DNA from: Hymenoscyphus infarciens
Lineage: Eukaryota; Ascomycota; Leotiomycetes; Helotiales; Helotiaceae
NCBI GenBank assembly: GCA_001414345.1
Contig: LLCB01000059.1
Location: forward strand, 163,579 to 227,578
Direction of reading: 5' to 3'
DNA length: 64,000 bases
The notes below the pieces were generated by a model, which saw nothing but the letters and a program-made list of their open reading frames with translations, ran no database searches and was not told the origin of the DNA. A program made the position numbers and the translations under genes. Positions 22,708 through 34,999 of this stretch are shown here, one piece after another. The first letter of the stretch is position 1; the number at the start of each line of letters is the position of its first letter.

Positions 22708-25128
22708 TCACGCTTTGAATTTCTGGTTAGCCAAGTTCTTGTGTTTTAGGGAGTCACAACTTACACGTTCTCGCTGCCACAGTTTGATGTCGAAGAAAAT
22801 ATAATAGCCTCTCTCCGTACCGTTACCAAGTGTTTGTGGAACCATCATGTCATCTTTGGTCAGCCATTGCTGAAGCTTCTTGTGATAGCGCCAGTTACGG
22901 GTGTGGCTGATGGGTTTTCAATTAGAAGGTGAGGACGTCAATCGATAGAAGGGAACTTACAGTTCTTGTGCAGCCATAACTTGCTGAATATCGCCTGGAT
23001 TGCTGTAGAACATGAAGATCAAGGCCTCATCATTGAAGTTTTGTATTTTGCTCTCCAAAGAATTGACGTTGTGTACACGATAGCATTCAGGTATAGAGAA
23101 TTGAGGAATGGCGGGTCGACTTGGCTCGTTGTCCCATACGGAGTAGAGCTCGGTGGAGAAAGGTCTAGTGATTGTTAAAGAGTGTTGCATATTGATATTC
23201 TTAGAAGAAGCGCATTACTTACTCAGAGGAGTTGAGGTCAAAGCCAAGATTTGTGATATTGGACCCATTCACAAGAGCTGAATAGTCTGGAAAGTTGTTC
23301 ATCATAAACGACCATCCTTTCAGGCCCCATTTGTCAATGTCGGACATATGCGCTAACGGATCTTGAACTTCTTGACCAGGTTCATCTGGATTGTGTTGTG
23401 AGGATGGAGAGCCTGGTTCAGCAGTATGCGATCTCGAACCTCCCAGCTCAGGGTGCTGCGGTAGGCCATCTGGTCGAGGATTGCCTCTTGAGTTCATCGT
23501 AGGATGTGGTGCGCTATCTTCACGGGTTGCGATTGATGGAAACTGAGGATTTGAAAAGGTCTGGCAATCAAGGTTAGTCTAGCCGGCCTTTTGTAGGACG
23601 GCAATTCACTTACGTTGTTCTCTTCGCCAACCCCACCTTGACCTTGCTGATTACCATCCCCTTGTGGCCTTGAATGCGATACCCCTGGTTTATGAGTCAA
23701 TGGGGGTTCAAGGTGGTCAAAAGCACTCCATCTGCTTACCTGGCAAACCTGGGGATGCAATGTGATTTCCGGGAGGTGCCCTACTGCTCCCTGATAGGGC
23801 ATTCAAAAGACCATTGTTCCTACTTGGCTGAGGGGCATTTGCCGACCCAAAACCTAACCCGTTCGCTGGAGCGCCAAAGCCAACATTTGGAATTAAACTT
23901 GAGCCACGATCTTGCCCAATCTCGCCATTTGCATTACGATTGAGAGGAGGGAACTCGTCGGCGGGGTTGGATTGTGATGTTTGGCCTACAGCATTTTGAT
24001 TCCCAAACCGAAAGCCACCTTGACTACTAGGTAACTGCGAAGAGGAGTTGAATAAATCATCCTGTTGCTGTTGCGTTTGTTGTTGAGCATTTATCTGTTG
24101 TTGTGAGGATAGCGCTGAAGGTTGCATTCGCAGATTTGCAGAGGGTCCCAGATTTCGATTTCCAGTGGCAGCCCACGTTGACTGGCTGGGCTGAGTTTGA
24201 TTGTTTGATAATGAGGGGAATTCTCTGGTATATATATATTAGTCAAAAGTTCCTGGACACGAAGCATCACTTGTCGGCACGGTTTCTTTCATCCAAATCA
24301 AACAGTCTATCATGTCGCACCAGACATACGAAATCCCAACCACTTACGAAAGGTCTAAAGATGCTGCCGCTTGGGAGGAACCTCCGATTGTTTGCGCAAA
24401 ACTTGTCATAGGTCCATTATTTGGTCGAGGGTTCCCTAGCCCAGCATTTCCCATCGGTACTCCTCCTCCAAAAGCCCAAGTTGCCCCATTACTTGCTATA
24501 TTTCCCAATACCGTCAGCACATGTCCTCACCCTCTGCGACCATTCTCATGTCCAAGGAGCATCCATACGCATCTTTCCACTGGGGGGTAATCTTCCTGAT
24601 ATGCTTCGATTCTGGGGTAATTGTTGTTGGCTTGGGAAACCGTTGGGCAGGCCACGAAGAGATTGGGGTCCTACGGCTAAAGATTCAAGGCTTCGGGTTA
24701 GCAGGCGGATTTATAAAACAAGAAAGTGAATAGTGAATAGTGACTCTGGAAGGTAGATGAATGAAGCGACGGCGTATTTCTTTTGGGGCGCAACCTCGCA
24801 GGGTAGACCAACAACAGCGAGCGCCCCGAGCTCTTTCCCAGACAGATTGACGCCTGTGAAGGTTTCCAGGTTCTTGATGAGACTTCTCAGTCGCGTGAGT
24901 TGATTGATTGGGTTGTCGCAAATGCCAGAAAATGACAGCATGCTCCAGAAACGCCTCAACAATCGCTGCAAAATAAGAAGCAAGCAATCCCGCCATAGTT
25001 CAGAAACATTTGCGCTCGCAGAAAGCAATGGCTTCTCACAAACAAGCCCTCCCAGAGTCGGACAGCGCAGCGGGGCGCAGGGAAAAAGACAACAGCATTT
25101 GATGGGCGAGCATACCTGGCCGATTCAT
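22708..25128 (-). CDS. not2: CCR4-NOT complex subunit 2 (NOT2/Cdc36), possible frame break
   Basis: NOT2 is a core scaffold subunit of the CCR4-NOT deadenylase, which controls mRNA decay and transcription. Proposed exons are 25128-25116, 24676-24569, 24495-24348, 24225-23740, 23684-23614, 23560-23223, 23164-22961, 22906-22765 and 22722-22708. The N-terminus reads M-N-R-P, then S-L-R-G-L-P-N-G-F-P and L-D-L-S-E-F-P-S-L-S, typical of fungal NOT2. A Gln-rich linker follows. The C-terminal NOT box has D-K-W-G-L-K-G, N-L-G-F-D-L-N-S-S-E, A-A-Q-E-L and N-W-R-Y-H-K-K-L-Q-x-W-L-T-K. The 13-nt first exon and its 439-nt intron are inferred from the M-N-R-P start. Inside the 486-nt exon the frame changes by one base near 24181: E-F-P-S-L-S upstream and T-W-A-A-T-G-N-R-N downstream are both coding but in different frames. 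The summed exon length of 1525 nt is one base too many. Confidence 0.87.
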
Positions 25129-26271
25129 GTTTGTTTATTGCGATTCCAGGGTCCGTGGGGCGGGGGATTGAATATGTGCAAAGTCAGAAGGCTGTGAGTT
25201 TTAGTATCTGTATATCCAGTTCGTTCAGAGGTGCCCTGTTGAATGCATGGGCAAGTGATGGGGATGCATTAGACTATTCCCAATGCGCCTTAGGTTAGTG
25301 GGTTTGATGTTGCATTGCACCTGAGATATGAGGCCTGATAATACCGCACACCAGTGCGCACAGGCCACTAAAAGTCACTCTCTTTGCAGCTTTATAACAC
25401 AAGATTACAATAGCAATGAAAAACGTAGTTGCTTACAAGAAGAACATACTTATAACTAATCTTTTAGTTATAATTCCTAATCTATCTACTTCTATAATTT
25501 TATAGACTAATAATTTACTAATAAATTCTCTAAGAGATATAGCTAGTATATAGTATAAGGTACTTAATTATAGAAAAAAAGCTAAGGAAATTCCATTCCC
25601 TAGTTGTACAAACCTCTATACTTGGTTTTAAATAAAGTTACAACAATGGGAATTAATTACTGCTGTTATTGTCTATCGCGAAGCATTATCCTCTTTTTCC
25701 ATTCATTTTCTTTCGATAATACTACAATTGTAATAGAAAGACATCACAATATAGACTTATCGCTAACTTCTCAACCAAATGCTTCCGTCAGAAAGTAAAT
25801 TCGTAAGCTCGTAAGAGCAGGTATTTATCTATTCTGCATATCTCAGCCACTCCCTCTGTATCCCAGAACACCCACCAGAAAGTCCATCTATTCACACAGA
25901 GTTATATAGTTGTACCTGCCGATGACTCCCTTCTAATCATCATACATATCATATCTTCGTGAAATGGTCCAATCCTTCCATGCCTACTCTTCTATTACTC
26001 CACAATCGTCCCACCCCTTTCGAGCCGACGCCTCCGAACAAGCTCATGCTTGTTGAGAGCATCCAGTAATTACAAACAAGAGGAACAAAATAACAGCTGG
26101 TCCCCTTTCCACTTGTTGGAAAAATATTTGGCGTGTGATCTTGGACCGCCATTGTATCCTTGATCTAGAACCGACCCGACAATCTACTTTGGTCTCCAAC
26201 GAGAACCTTAGATTGAGTTTCCTTGGTGCCTTATCACCTTTACAGTTACTTGTGAGTTGAAATGGTCCAGT
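25129..26271. other. Intergenic with a partial MITE
   Basis: 5' flank of NOT2 on the left, then an AT-rich, partly RIP-like patch at about 25440-25600. This is followed at 25600-25690 by one end of the MITE-like family (ATTACTGCTGTTATTGTCTA then TCGCGA). The opposite end was not found. 25700-26271 is the 3' flank of the zinc-cluster gene. Confidence 0.5.
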
Positions 26272-28812
26272 TTACTGGTTACTGAGCCCCTGTGTTGAGT
26301 CGTATCCAAAATCATATTGTTCCTCCCCAACTACACTAGTCATTCCTTGCACATGACCAGGGGGATTTTGTATCTGCAATGTCTCTTTTCTCGCATGCGA
26401 ACCGAATGGTGTATTGTTTTCTTCAAGATTCATTGAGGCGAAGATGTTTTTCATGTCGCGTAAATCTTCTGCAGGAAGATCCTTGGGGGCTGAAGACCGT
26501 TCCTCGACGAACTTCCGTATAGAGCGTATGATTGTAGGATAGGCTTCATCGTTGGGAAGCCACCAGTGCATACAACTCTCGTCGCGGAAGAGGTCTGCCA
26601 TTTTCTTTCGGAAAGTATAGGGGTAAATATAACTGTTAATGCAGTTAATAAAATCTCAAGCAAAAAATATCCTAATAATCCACTTACCCATGAGACTCAA
26701 CAACAGCAAGTTTCCTCCGCGCCCACATGGCGTGTCTGTCATCTCGTGGAAGAAACAAAACACTGATGGCAATACTTGCCTGGCATGCCTGGATGGTCCC
26801 AGGGGGGCTACCTGGCCATAACTCCATTGCCTCGAATATTTGACAGCTCACATAAGCCTTGTGAACGATATCTGCGCTTGGCTCGACCTGGGTTATCAAA
26901 GAAGTTTGATATCTATGCATCAGATCGATGGAATGCCAGTCGATTATGGCTACATTCATCGAGTACAGTGGGCCTGTATACAGAATGCCAGGCATATAAG
27001 GATCAACAATGTCGTTTGGATCTCGAGGAGGGGTTCCAGTAAAGTCATTGACCTTGTAGCGGTCGTCCGTAAGGGTAGGATCCATTTTGGTTTGCCACTC
27101 TTCAATCCTCGTGCTAATCTGTGCATTTTCAACCATAAACTGTTCAATAGATATCTCGCCCTTTCCTAGTTTGGTGAATAGAAGTGACATGTCGGTTGCC
27201 ACAAGACGTGATTCCGAGAGAGCTGCTTCGATTTTCCAATGCAATACTGTTGGTTCAGCTTCTACCATGTTACGATAGAAATCGAAGGAGCTCGAGAACC
27301 ACTCCCTCGAAAGCACGGTTTCAAAGCCACCCAACAAACCAGCAAACACGTCAAATCGCACATACCATTCGATAATGATACGCGTCATTCCGCTCTGCAT
27401 TATGGTTTGTGGCGTGTATAGCTCCGTCAAAATTTGGTATGCTGCCTTCTGGTGGCCAATGAGATTTATCCAGTCTCCAAGGAATTCCTGCAAAGCATTA
27501 GACAGGAAGAAACATATAACGATTCGCCAATACCTCGATGGTTGCTAATTGTAGCATTGCTAGGATGGTTCCATGGCTATGTCTGCCGCCCCTTTTTAGT
27601 GCTCTCAAAAGTAGCGAAACGGATTTGTTGTAGTATTGAAGGAAATTCTGAATCTTCCCATTCGGGTTATGAAGTGTCCTCTGAAAGGCAGCAAAACCAA
27701 CGATTGCGTAAAGCAAAGGTTCATTCTGTAGTGCAATATCCAAAAGCTTTGTACGCATGAAATCCTCCGAATCATGCTTGAGAGAGTAGTGCAGATGAGT
27801 GATGTTTTCGTAAAAGTAGTTGAGATAAAACTGGAGATCGTGTGGCAAATGACTCCAGTCCACCTTGTCCGATCCGGGTTGCCGTGGGAGTCGGGAATCC
27901 ACAAGAGTTTGGTAGGAGGAATAACCAGTGGAGCCCTCGCTGGATGGTGTTGGCGACGAGCCTTTATCCTGTACCAAAGATGGGGTTTCAGAATTGCTTC
28001 TGGTTGGTTGTTTGGCACCAACGGCGAGCTGGCCAGGGTCTGATTGTTGAAGTCCAGAATTTGCCCCTTGGGATTCGTCCTCGTCCGGTATTGCGTCCAA
28101 AGGTCGCTCAGGACCTCCTTCATATTCATCCGATGAAGAGCCAGGGCTGTCTCGGGGTATATCTTGTCGCCGTCCAGAGCTACTCCCCTTTGATGTGGTT
28201 GGATCAGGGTAGACACATTCTCGCCCCCCTTTCTTACATCCTATGATGTTGTCAATTTAAAGATTTCATAGTTGGGATCAGGCTGGCGTTTCTTACTTTC
28301 ACAAATAGGATGCGTTTCGTCACACTATTCTTATTAGCAAGAGTCATGGAAAGAGTCTTTCAATATTCAGTCATTGCCGAGTACGTCTACTATATTGGGG
28401 ATTGTGACAGCCTGAAGTATTGTGCGAAGAAGCTCAGAAGAACCAGAAACTCGGTTTCTCAATTTTTCTAAACCTTTTCGAATATTACGGTTGACTGTTC
28501 TATATTCCCCGAAGTAAAGTGTCTTACCTTGACTCTCCTACTTCTACAGGTGTAGCAACCGGAACGTGTCCGACGATGTTTGGTTTTATCGGATCCTTGG
28601 GTTGATCTTCGACGGTTCCGTCCAGGCTTTTGTATAATCATGGCAGGATCCTGAGCACCAAAAAGATAATTCAGGTCAGCGTAGGAGCTAGCAGAACTCA
28701 ATTGATGTGATGGCGAGGAAGTCTGCGTCGCGGGCTTCTCGCCTGGCTGTGATGGATATATCTCAACATTACTCGCTCGGCGAACTGCTTCTTGATAGTT
28801 GTGATGTGCCAT
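26272..28812 (-). CDS. Zn(II)2Cys6 transcription factor with fungal-specific regulatory domain
   Basis: Probable nuclear DNA-binding regulator. Exons are 28812-28528, 28324-28297, 28240-27534, 27487-26688 and 26632-26272, in frame throughout (726 residues). The zinc cluster spans residues 86-113, Cys-X2-Cys-X6-Cys-X6-Cys-X2-Cys-X6-Cys, preceded by basic K-H-R-R-T-R-S-G. It is cut by two introns, leaving a 28-nt microexon that encodes CDETHPICE. A Ser/Pro-rich disordered linker follows. The helical regulatory region begins around S-H-L-P-H-D-L-Q-F-Y and includes Q-N-E-P-L-L-Y-A-I-V-G-F-A-A and W-I-N-L-I-G-H-Q-K-A-A-Y, which resembles the Fungal_trans_2 family (PF11951). The start is the ATG at 28812; the longer frame upstream begins with TTG and is not preferred. 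Target genes cannot be inferred. Confidence 0.87.
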
Positions 28813-30464
28813 GCTAGAACCCCGTCGTGGTGAAGCGGTCGATAGTCTGGGTAGCAAAGAATCTTCAAAAGCTCCAATCGTTTTGGCGAAATGATATTCG
28901 AGGTTCGACGTCTTCCAAGACCTGTATCACCAAACCCCCACTAACCCAAAGAAGACACAAAGACAGACCAGGGAGGGAGCGGACGGCCCGTGAGGATTGA
29001 GCTGGGGATTAGGAATGCTGGGGAGATTGCAGTTGCCAACAGGGACGGTACTACCAAGTTTGGAAGACTACCTAGGTACCAAGAACCGTCAGGCTCAATC
29101 CAGAACCCCTGCCTTGATAAGAAAAGAGACGGTACTCCGTATATTCCTCCTTTTCCCTATCGAGATGGGTGGAAAGAAGAGAAGAGCTTCAGCAATGCCG
29201 ATATTTCAGGGTGTAGGGTTGACTTTCTGGGGCTGGTTAAGTACTGGTAGCGTTGGGGCCTATCGAATTGACCTGCCTCAATGGTAATTTACCTACTCTG
29301 TTAGTACGATGTGGACTCTTTCTACTCGTATGCGTCGAGTCGTATGGTCCGCCTAATTAGACACTCCCTGCGAATGCGTCTATGATATAAGAGTAGCAGG
29401 GGCGTGCGTATTCGTCGTACAGGTGCCGCTGCCAGAGTTTCGGGAATTTTGAATTTTTTCCTCGGGAGCTGTAACTGCAGAAGGCAGGCTTTTTGCCGGT
29501 TTTGACAGCCAAGACGCCAGTGTTTTCTCACCGAACTCCGAACAAGTAGAAAACTCTTGTGTTTTGATATACAGGTTCCTGGAGTGACCGGCTTTCCGCT
29601 TTCTCTCCCCCTCCCCTTGAAGATTCCAAATGACGATTGGTAACACCTATGGTCCAATTTCCAAAGAAGCTGTTGGGTTGGCAGAAAAGACTACAAGACT
29701 AGAACGGCCCCTATTTCCTGTGGCGCCGGCAGGAGGACGGAAAGAGAGATTTGGGGGCTTGGGAAGGTACCAATTCACATTGATTCAAGCTGCAGACGTA
29801 TCATCGACGACGAGATGGAACCAGATTTGACCGAATGAAAAGAGATGCCGAAGTTGACGATGGTACTCTCCGTACTCTGTACACGGTACAGGGTAGCTTG
29901 GTAGGATAGAATGAGGAGCTAGGATGCTTGAGGCCGAAGGCAAACTCGAGAGGACAGGGAGGGAATGCAAAGCTTGATGCCGGTTGCCAGGTGCAGATGA
30001 GGTGCGTGAGCTGCAGTAGTAGTCTGCAGCACAAATATATAGAGAGATGAAGAGAGCAAAAAAGTGAAATGTAGAAGGAAGGATTTCGAGCTGCAGCTGC
30101 AGGCAGCTTTTGACTACTAAGAATTGAGTTTCTGGTTCTGCCCAGGATGAATGCATGTGAGAGAGTGAGAGTCCACTGTTTATTTCTTTTGCACAGGGCA
30201 GGTGGTGGCCATGGTGCTTGGGTCAACGTATCGTATGGAGAGAATAACTCCAGGCAGAAAACTCGTAAAAACAAAAGAAAAATACCAGCAGATGCGGAGA
30301 GTTCTAATTAACCATTGTCTCAGCTGTAGAAAGTTTTTAATTAGCTTGCGTTGAAGCTTTCTTAGAGGCCTAATTACTACCACTTTGTGGGCGAGAAAGA
30401 GGCTGGAAATTCATCTACCAGCTGAAATAATCGGAGAAAAAAAGCTAGTCTATTAGATAATAGC
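28813..30464. other. 5' flank of the zinc-cluster gene
   Basis: About 1.65 kb of normal composition between the regulator start and the left TIR of the AT-rich element. ORFs of 111-157 codons on the minus strand have biased, promoter-like composition and no motif. A palindromic TACGGAGTACCG-type word recurs near 29130 and 29870. No gene is supported. Confidence 0.45.
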
Positions 30465-30503
30465 CTCTACGTGTACAAAAAAAGACGCCTATTTGAGGCA
30501 TAG
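30465..30503 (+). repeat. Left terminal inverted repeat
   Basis: Pairs with 34748-34785, with about 34 of 38 positions identical. It keeps CpA and TpG dinucleotides, unlike the interior. Confidence 0.85.
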
Positions 30504-33500
30504 CCTACCTCACCAAAAGCTACCTACACTATAAGGTTAAATTAAGTCGTAAAATTATAATAGACTTTTATCGTAATTTCTAAGACTATAATTAAAAAGT
30601 CTACGAAAACTCTAAGAGACGTTAATAGAGTAGTTATAGTTATATAACTTATATATACTAGTTCTTTTTTAATATATATACTAATAAAAATAATAAAGTA
30701 AGTTCTAATATATACTTTTACTTATACTAGTTAGCTTTAGAGATATATATAGTAGCGGATTTAATAAGCTAATTATATAATTAAATAAAAGTCTAATTAA
30801 ATTATTTTTTTAAAATTCTCTACTAACTCGTTATCTAAGTTAGTTATAGTAACTCTAAAATATAGTAACTTTAAAAATAGAATCTAAATAATTAATTACT
30901 TAATAACTAATAATTAGAAAGTAGTAATTCTTAGAAGTAACTAAAGATATACTAGTAAAGAGCTATATTTATAATAGAATAAGTATTTAAAGTATATATT
31001 AAGAAGTAATAAATTTAAAAGATAGCTATATATAACTTCTTAGTTTTTATATAGCTCTTTAGCGCTAATTTATCGCCGACGAGTCTACTAAGACTCTTTT
31101 TAAAAGCTTATAATTATAATCTAATTAATTATAAAATAATATATAGATTACTTTTACTAATTTAGATACTATAGAGACTTTTATTAAGTTAATATAGTAT
31201 TATCTATATAGATAAAAATTACTTAATTAGACTTAGTAGTTAATTATATTTAAAAGTATAAGATACTAGTTTTAATATTAATATACTTAAGATTAGTATA
31301 ACTAACTTATTTAATAAGTTAGCTAGATATCTTAAAACTTTAAATAAATCGATTTTTTACTTAATTAAATAATTAGTTACTCTCTTTACTTACTTTACTT
31401 AATAAATTCTAAATATATAAATCTCTAAAGCTAACTAGTACTTTCTTTAAATATATATATTAAGATATATACTACTAAATTTAAATAATATACTCTTTTA
31501 ATCTTTTAACTTTTAACTTTTATATATATCTATATTCTTAGCTTTCTACTACTACTACTACTAGTATAACTCTATTATAAGAGTACTACTCTATTAATAT
31601 TAGTTTTAAGCTTATAAATATAAAGCTAGATATATTATTATAATAATTATAGCTTATACTTATATACGTTACTACTAAAATAACTATATAAGATTATTCT
31701 AGTATATATTAAAGCTTTAAAACTATTAATAAAAGCTATATAAGTTAAAGTAATTTAAATAATCTTAGATAAAGATATTCTAGAGAACTATAGTTTTTTT
31801 AGTTCTCTAAAGTATTTAGTACTATTTAAAGAAGTAGAAAGAAGTTATTAAAAATAGAAGAATACTAGTAAATAAAGAGAAGCTTTTTAGCTTATAATAT
31901 ATAATATAATAGAGTTTATCTTTAGAGTAATAAAAGCTAATTTTAATATACTCTAGTTATTATAAGCTTTTAAGATATAAGTATAAACTTAAATTATTCT
32001 AGCTTTATATATATTATATAAAATCTATTAAAATTAATTATAAGAGCTAAGTATAATAAAGAAATTAAGCTTAAATTTAATTTATATAATACGTTAGAAA
32101 AGAAAGTTTTTAGTAGTATAATAGAGTATTATATAAATACTTCTACTAAGAAGCTTAGTAATAAAATAAAAGCTATTATTACTATTAATATATAAGATAA
32201 CTATTCTAAAAAGAGATAAAAGTTATTAAATTAATATACTTCTAAAGTTATTCTCTTTATATTAGAAAAATAAATACTAATAAAAAGAGTATTTTATATA
32301 ATACTCTAACTTTAAAATTCAATTATATTATAAATATTTATTAGAATTATATAGTTTTCTTATTATTATACTATTATATATAGTTTTAGATAGTATTATT
32401 ATAAAGAGTTTTTAGAATATATAGAATTAGTTTTATAAAACTTACTTAATTAATATCTTAAAAACAAAGATATATCTAAACTAAAGTTAGAAATTAAAAG
32501 TATTTATTATAAGCTAAGTATCTTCTAAATAAGATATACTTAAATTTCTTTTAAACTACTAGAAGTAGATTTTAGAAGTTTTAATAAAATAAAGTACTTT
32601 ATAAGATATTTCTCTCTTTTTTCTCTATTTACTATTAGATTAACTTCTTATATAATTAGATATTATTCTTAATAGATAGATACTCTATTAAGGTTTAGTA
32701 AACTCTTATTAATTATATAATAAGAAGTATCTCTTAAATAGTTAAATAGTTGTTTTTTTATATCTTTTTAAGTACTTATTTATAAAGTAATCTATTAATC
32801 TTTTTTTAAGAAGTTTATTAGATATATCTATTAAAAGAGCTATCTTAGTAATACTCTTACTTATATCTATAAGTCTTTTAAGTCTAGAGAGTTGTTTTCT
32901 TCTACTAGTAGTAATATCTTAGATATTCTTTCTTTTTAATAAACTAGCTAAGATATTAGAGATTAAGAAATAGTCTCTTTTACTTTTTCTTTTTTCTTCT
33001 TTTTAGTCTTTTTCTCTTTTTATCTCTCTTTTATAACTTATATACTCTCTTTTATTATAATAGTAATTAATACTTTTGTTTTCTAAAGAATCGTAAATAC
33101 TTAGAATATTCTCTAAATTAATTAAAAAGTAACTATTCTCTCTTTTTAATAATATCTCTTAAAAATAGAAGTATTCTAGTTAGAGAATAGAGATATTTAA
33201 GTTAGTTTATATTTTTTCTCTATTTATTAGTTTTCTTATACTAATATACTAAAAATTAATAAATATAGTAAATTAATCTACTTATATACTATCTACTTAC
33301 TACTATATAAAGTAACTCTTAAGAACTTTAGTAGTAGTTAAATCTAATACTCTTACTTCTTTCGCTTATAGCTTTTATTACTTAAATCAACGATTTAAGT
33401 ATTCTTTTAAGACTTAATATTCTTCTTCTTTTATATTCTAATTATCTCTCTCTTTTAACTAAAAGTAGTAGATCTATATATTAAAGGTTATAATCTTAAG

Positions 33501-34747
33501 ATACTAGCTTTAATTTACTAAAAATATAGTAGAAATAGTAAATAATAACTAACTTAAATATCTCTCTTTTCTAATAAGAATACTATTAATTTTAAGAGAT
33601 ATTATTTAAAAGATAGAATAGTTATCTTTTAATTAATTTAGAGAATAAAATTATTAATTACTATTATTATAAATATAATATATTTAATAGAGCTTAAATT
33701 AAGCTTAAAATACTCTATTTTATATCTACTATAATAGTATAACTATCTTTCTTAGTAAATCTAAGAGTAGAATTTATAAATATATCTATTTATTAAAGAA
33801 TAAAAAGGTCTTACTTAGATACTCTAAGTTATTAGAGTTATTAGCGCTTTTAAAGTCTCTAATTTTAGTTATTCTAAAATATTAGAATTATCTTTTTAGT
33901 CTTAGTAATACTTCGATTTACTAGTAGTTAATTTATTAATAAATTATATATATTATAGAAAAGCTTTCTTCTTCTACTTCTTTAAATTAGACTCTTTCTA
34001 AAAGTAAATTAGCTTACTTATTTAAAGATTTATATATATAGAGAGACTATAAAATAAACCTTTTAAATACTTTTCTTAGCTAGAATAACTTAGTTTATCT
34101 TATTCTACTTAGAACTAGAGATATAGATTATTTAATAAATAATCTATTTTAATAATTACTAATTAATTTAGAATTCAGCTTAGTATAATTAATTAGTTTT
34201 AAAAGTATTATAAAATACTAGAGTATATTTATTTTATAGAACACTAGTAAAGATTATATACTTACTTACTTTATTACTATTACTTTTAGTCTTCTTAATA
34301 AAATTAAATAAGAAGAAGATATCTTAATCTTATTAAAAGTAATTAAATAGCTAAAGAAAGTACTTAAGATTCTTCTAGTAAAGTAGTTAAGATTTCTTCT
34401 TTTTAATAGACTTTTTAATAGCGCTTTTTAAAGTACTTTTTAGAGAAATTTAAATTAATAGTTAAATGAAAAAAAAGAAGAATAAAAAGTTAAGATAATA
34501 TAAGCTTTTTATCTTAGAATATAATAGTAATTAAAGTAGTAGACTTTTAGTAAAGTAACTAAGACTAATAATAGTTATACTAATATTAGTATAATTTATA
34601 TACTAAGAGATATACTAAAAATATATAATTATACTAAATAGTAATTACTAATATTTTCATAAAAGTACTAAGAGAATTAAATATATATAAGCGCCTTTTA
34701 ACTCTAAACTAATCTACTAATCTAAATTGTAGTATATGCGTGCACGG

Positions 34748-34785
34748 CTATTGCCTCAAATAGGCGTATTTTCTTACACGTAGAG
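34748..34785 (-). repeat. Right terminal inverted repeat
   Basis: Inverted partner of 30465-30503. Unique sequence of normal composition starts directly to its right. Confidence 0.85.
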
Positions 34786-34811
34786 AAAACTCCACCACCT
34801 CTATGGAAAAC

Positions 34812-34998
34812 AAAAGCGGCCGTAAACACTTCAACATCGTACCTGCTCTCGCTGTTCCAACTCTCCAGATCAGCTTTTTAAGTAATTCTTCTAGAGAATT
34901 TGGTCAGCTTGAAAGATTACCTGGTATATTTTCAAACATCCATTTCCAGGGCAAGTGTTCAGGTTGATATTCTTCGAAAGTATTTACTGCCGCTTTTA
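34812..34998. mobile_element. MITE-like element, copy 4
   Basis: The left end AAAAGCGGCCGTAAACACTT is matched in inverted orientation by AAGTATTTACTGCCGCTTTT at the right end. Length is 187 bp. It sits 26 bp outside the right TIR of the large AT-rich element. No coding capacity. Confidence 0.75.
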
Positions 34999-34999
34999 T

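Larger units (their letters stand above)
30465..34785. mobile_element. TIR-bounded, RIP-mutated DNA transposon (unclassified)
   Basis: The ends are inverted copies of each other over about 38 bp with a one-base gap. Left 30465 reads CTCTACGTGTACAAAAAAAG then ACGCCTATTTGAGGCATAG. The reverse complement of the right end (34785 leftward) reads CTCTACGTGTAAGAAAATAC then GCCTATTTGAGGCAATAG. The 4.3-kb interior is AT-rich with CpA and TpG nearly gone and no ORF. TIRs of this kind point to a cut-and-paste transposon, but I could recognise no transposase motif and no convincing target-site duplication. The superfamily stays open. It may contain nested elements. Confidence 0.75.

Noticed and set aside
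15339..28812. Secondary-metabolite gene cluster around the glycosyltransferase
   Set aside because: Neighbours are DUF6536, Cue1, NOT2 and a regulator; no synthase, oxygenase or other tailoring enzyme is present.
29322..30383. Several 60-157-codon minus-strand ORFs
   Set aside because: Biased composition upstream of the regulator gene, no motif and no conserved exon chain.
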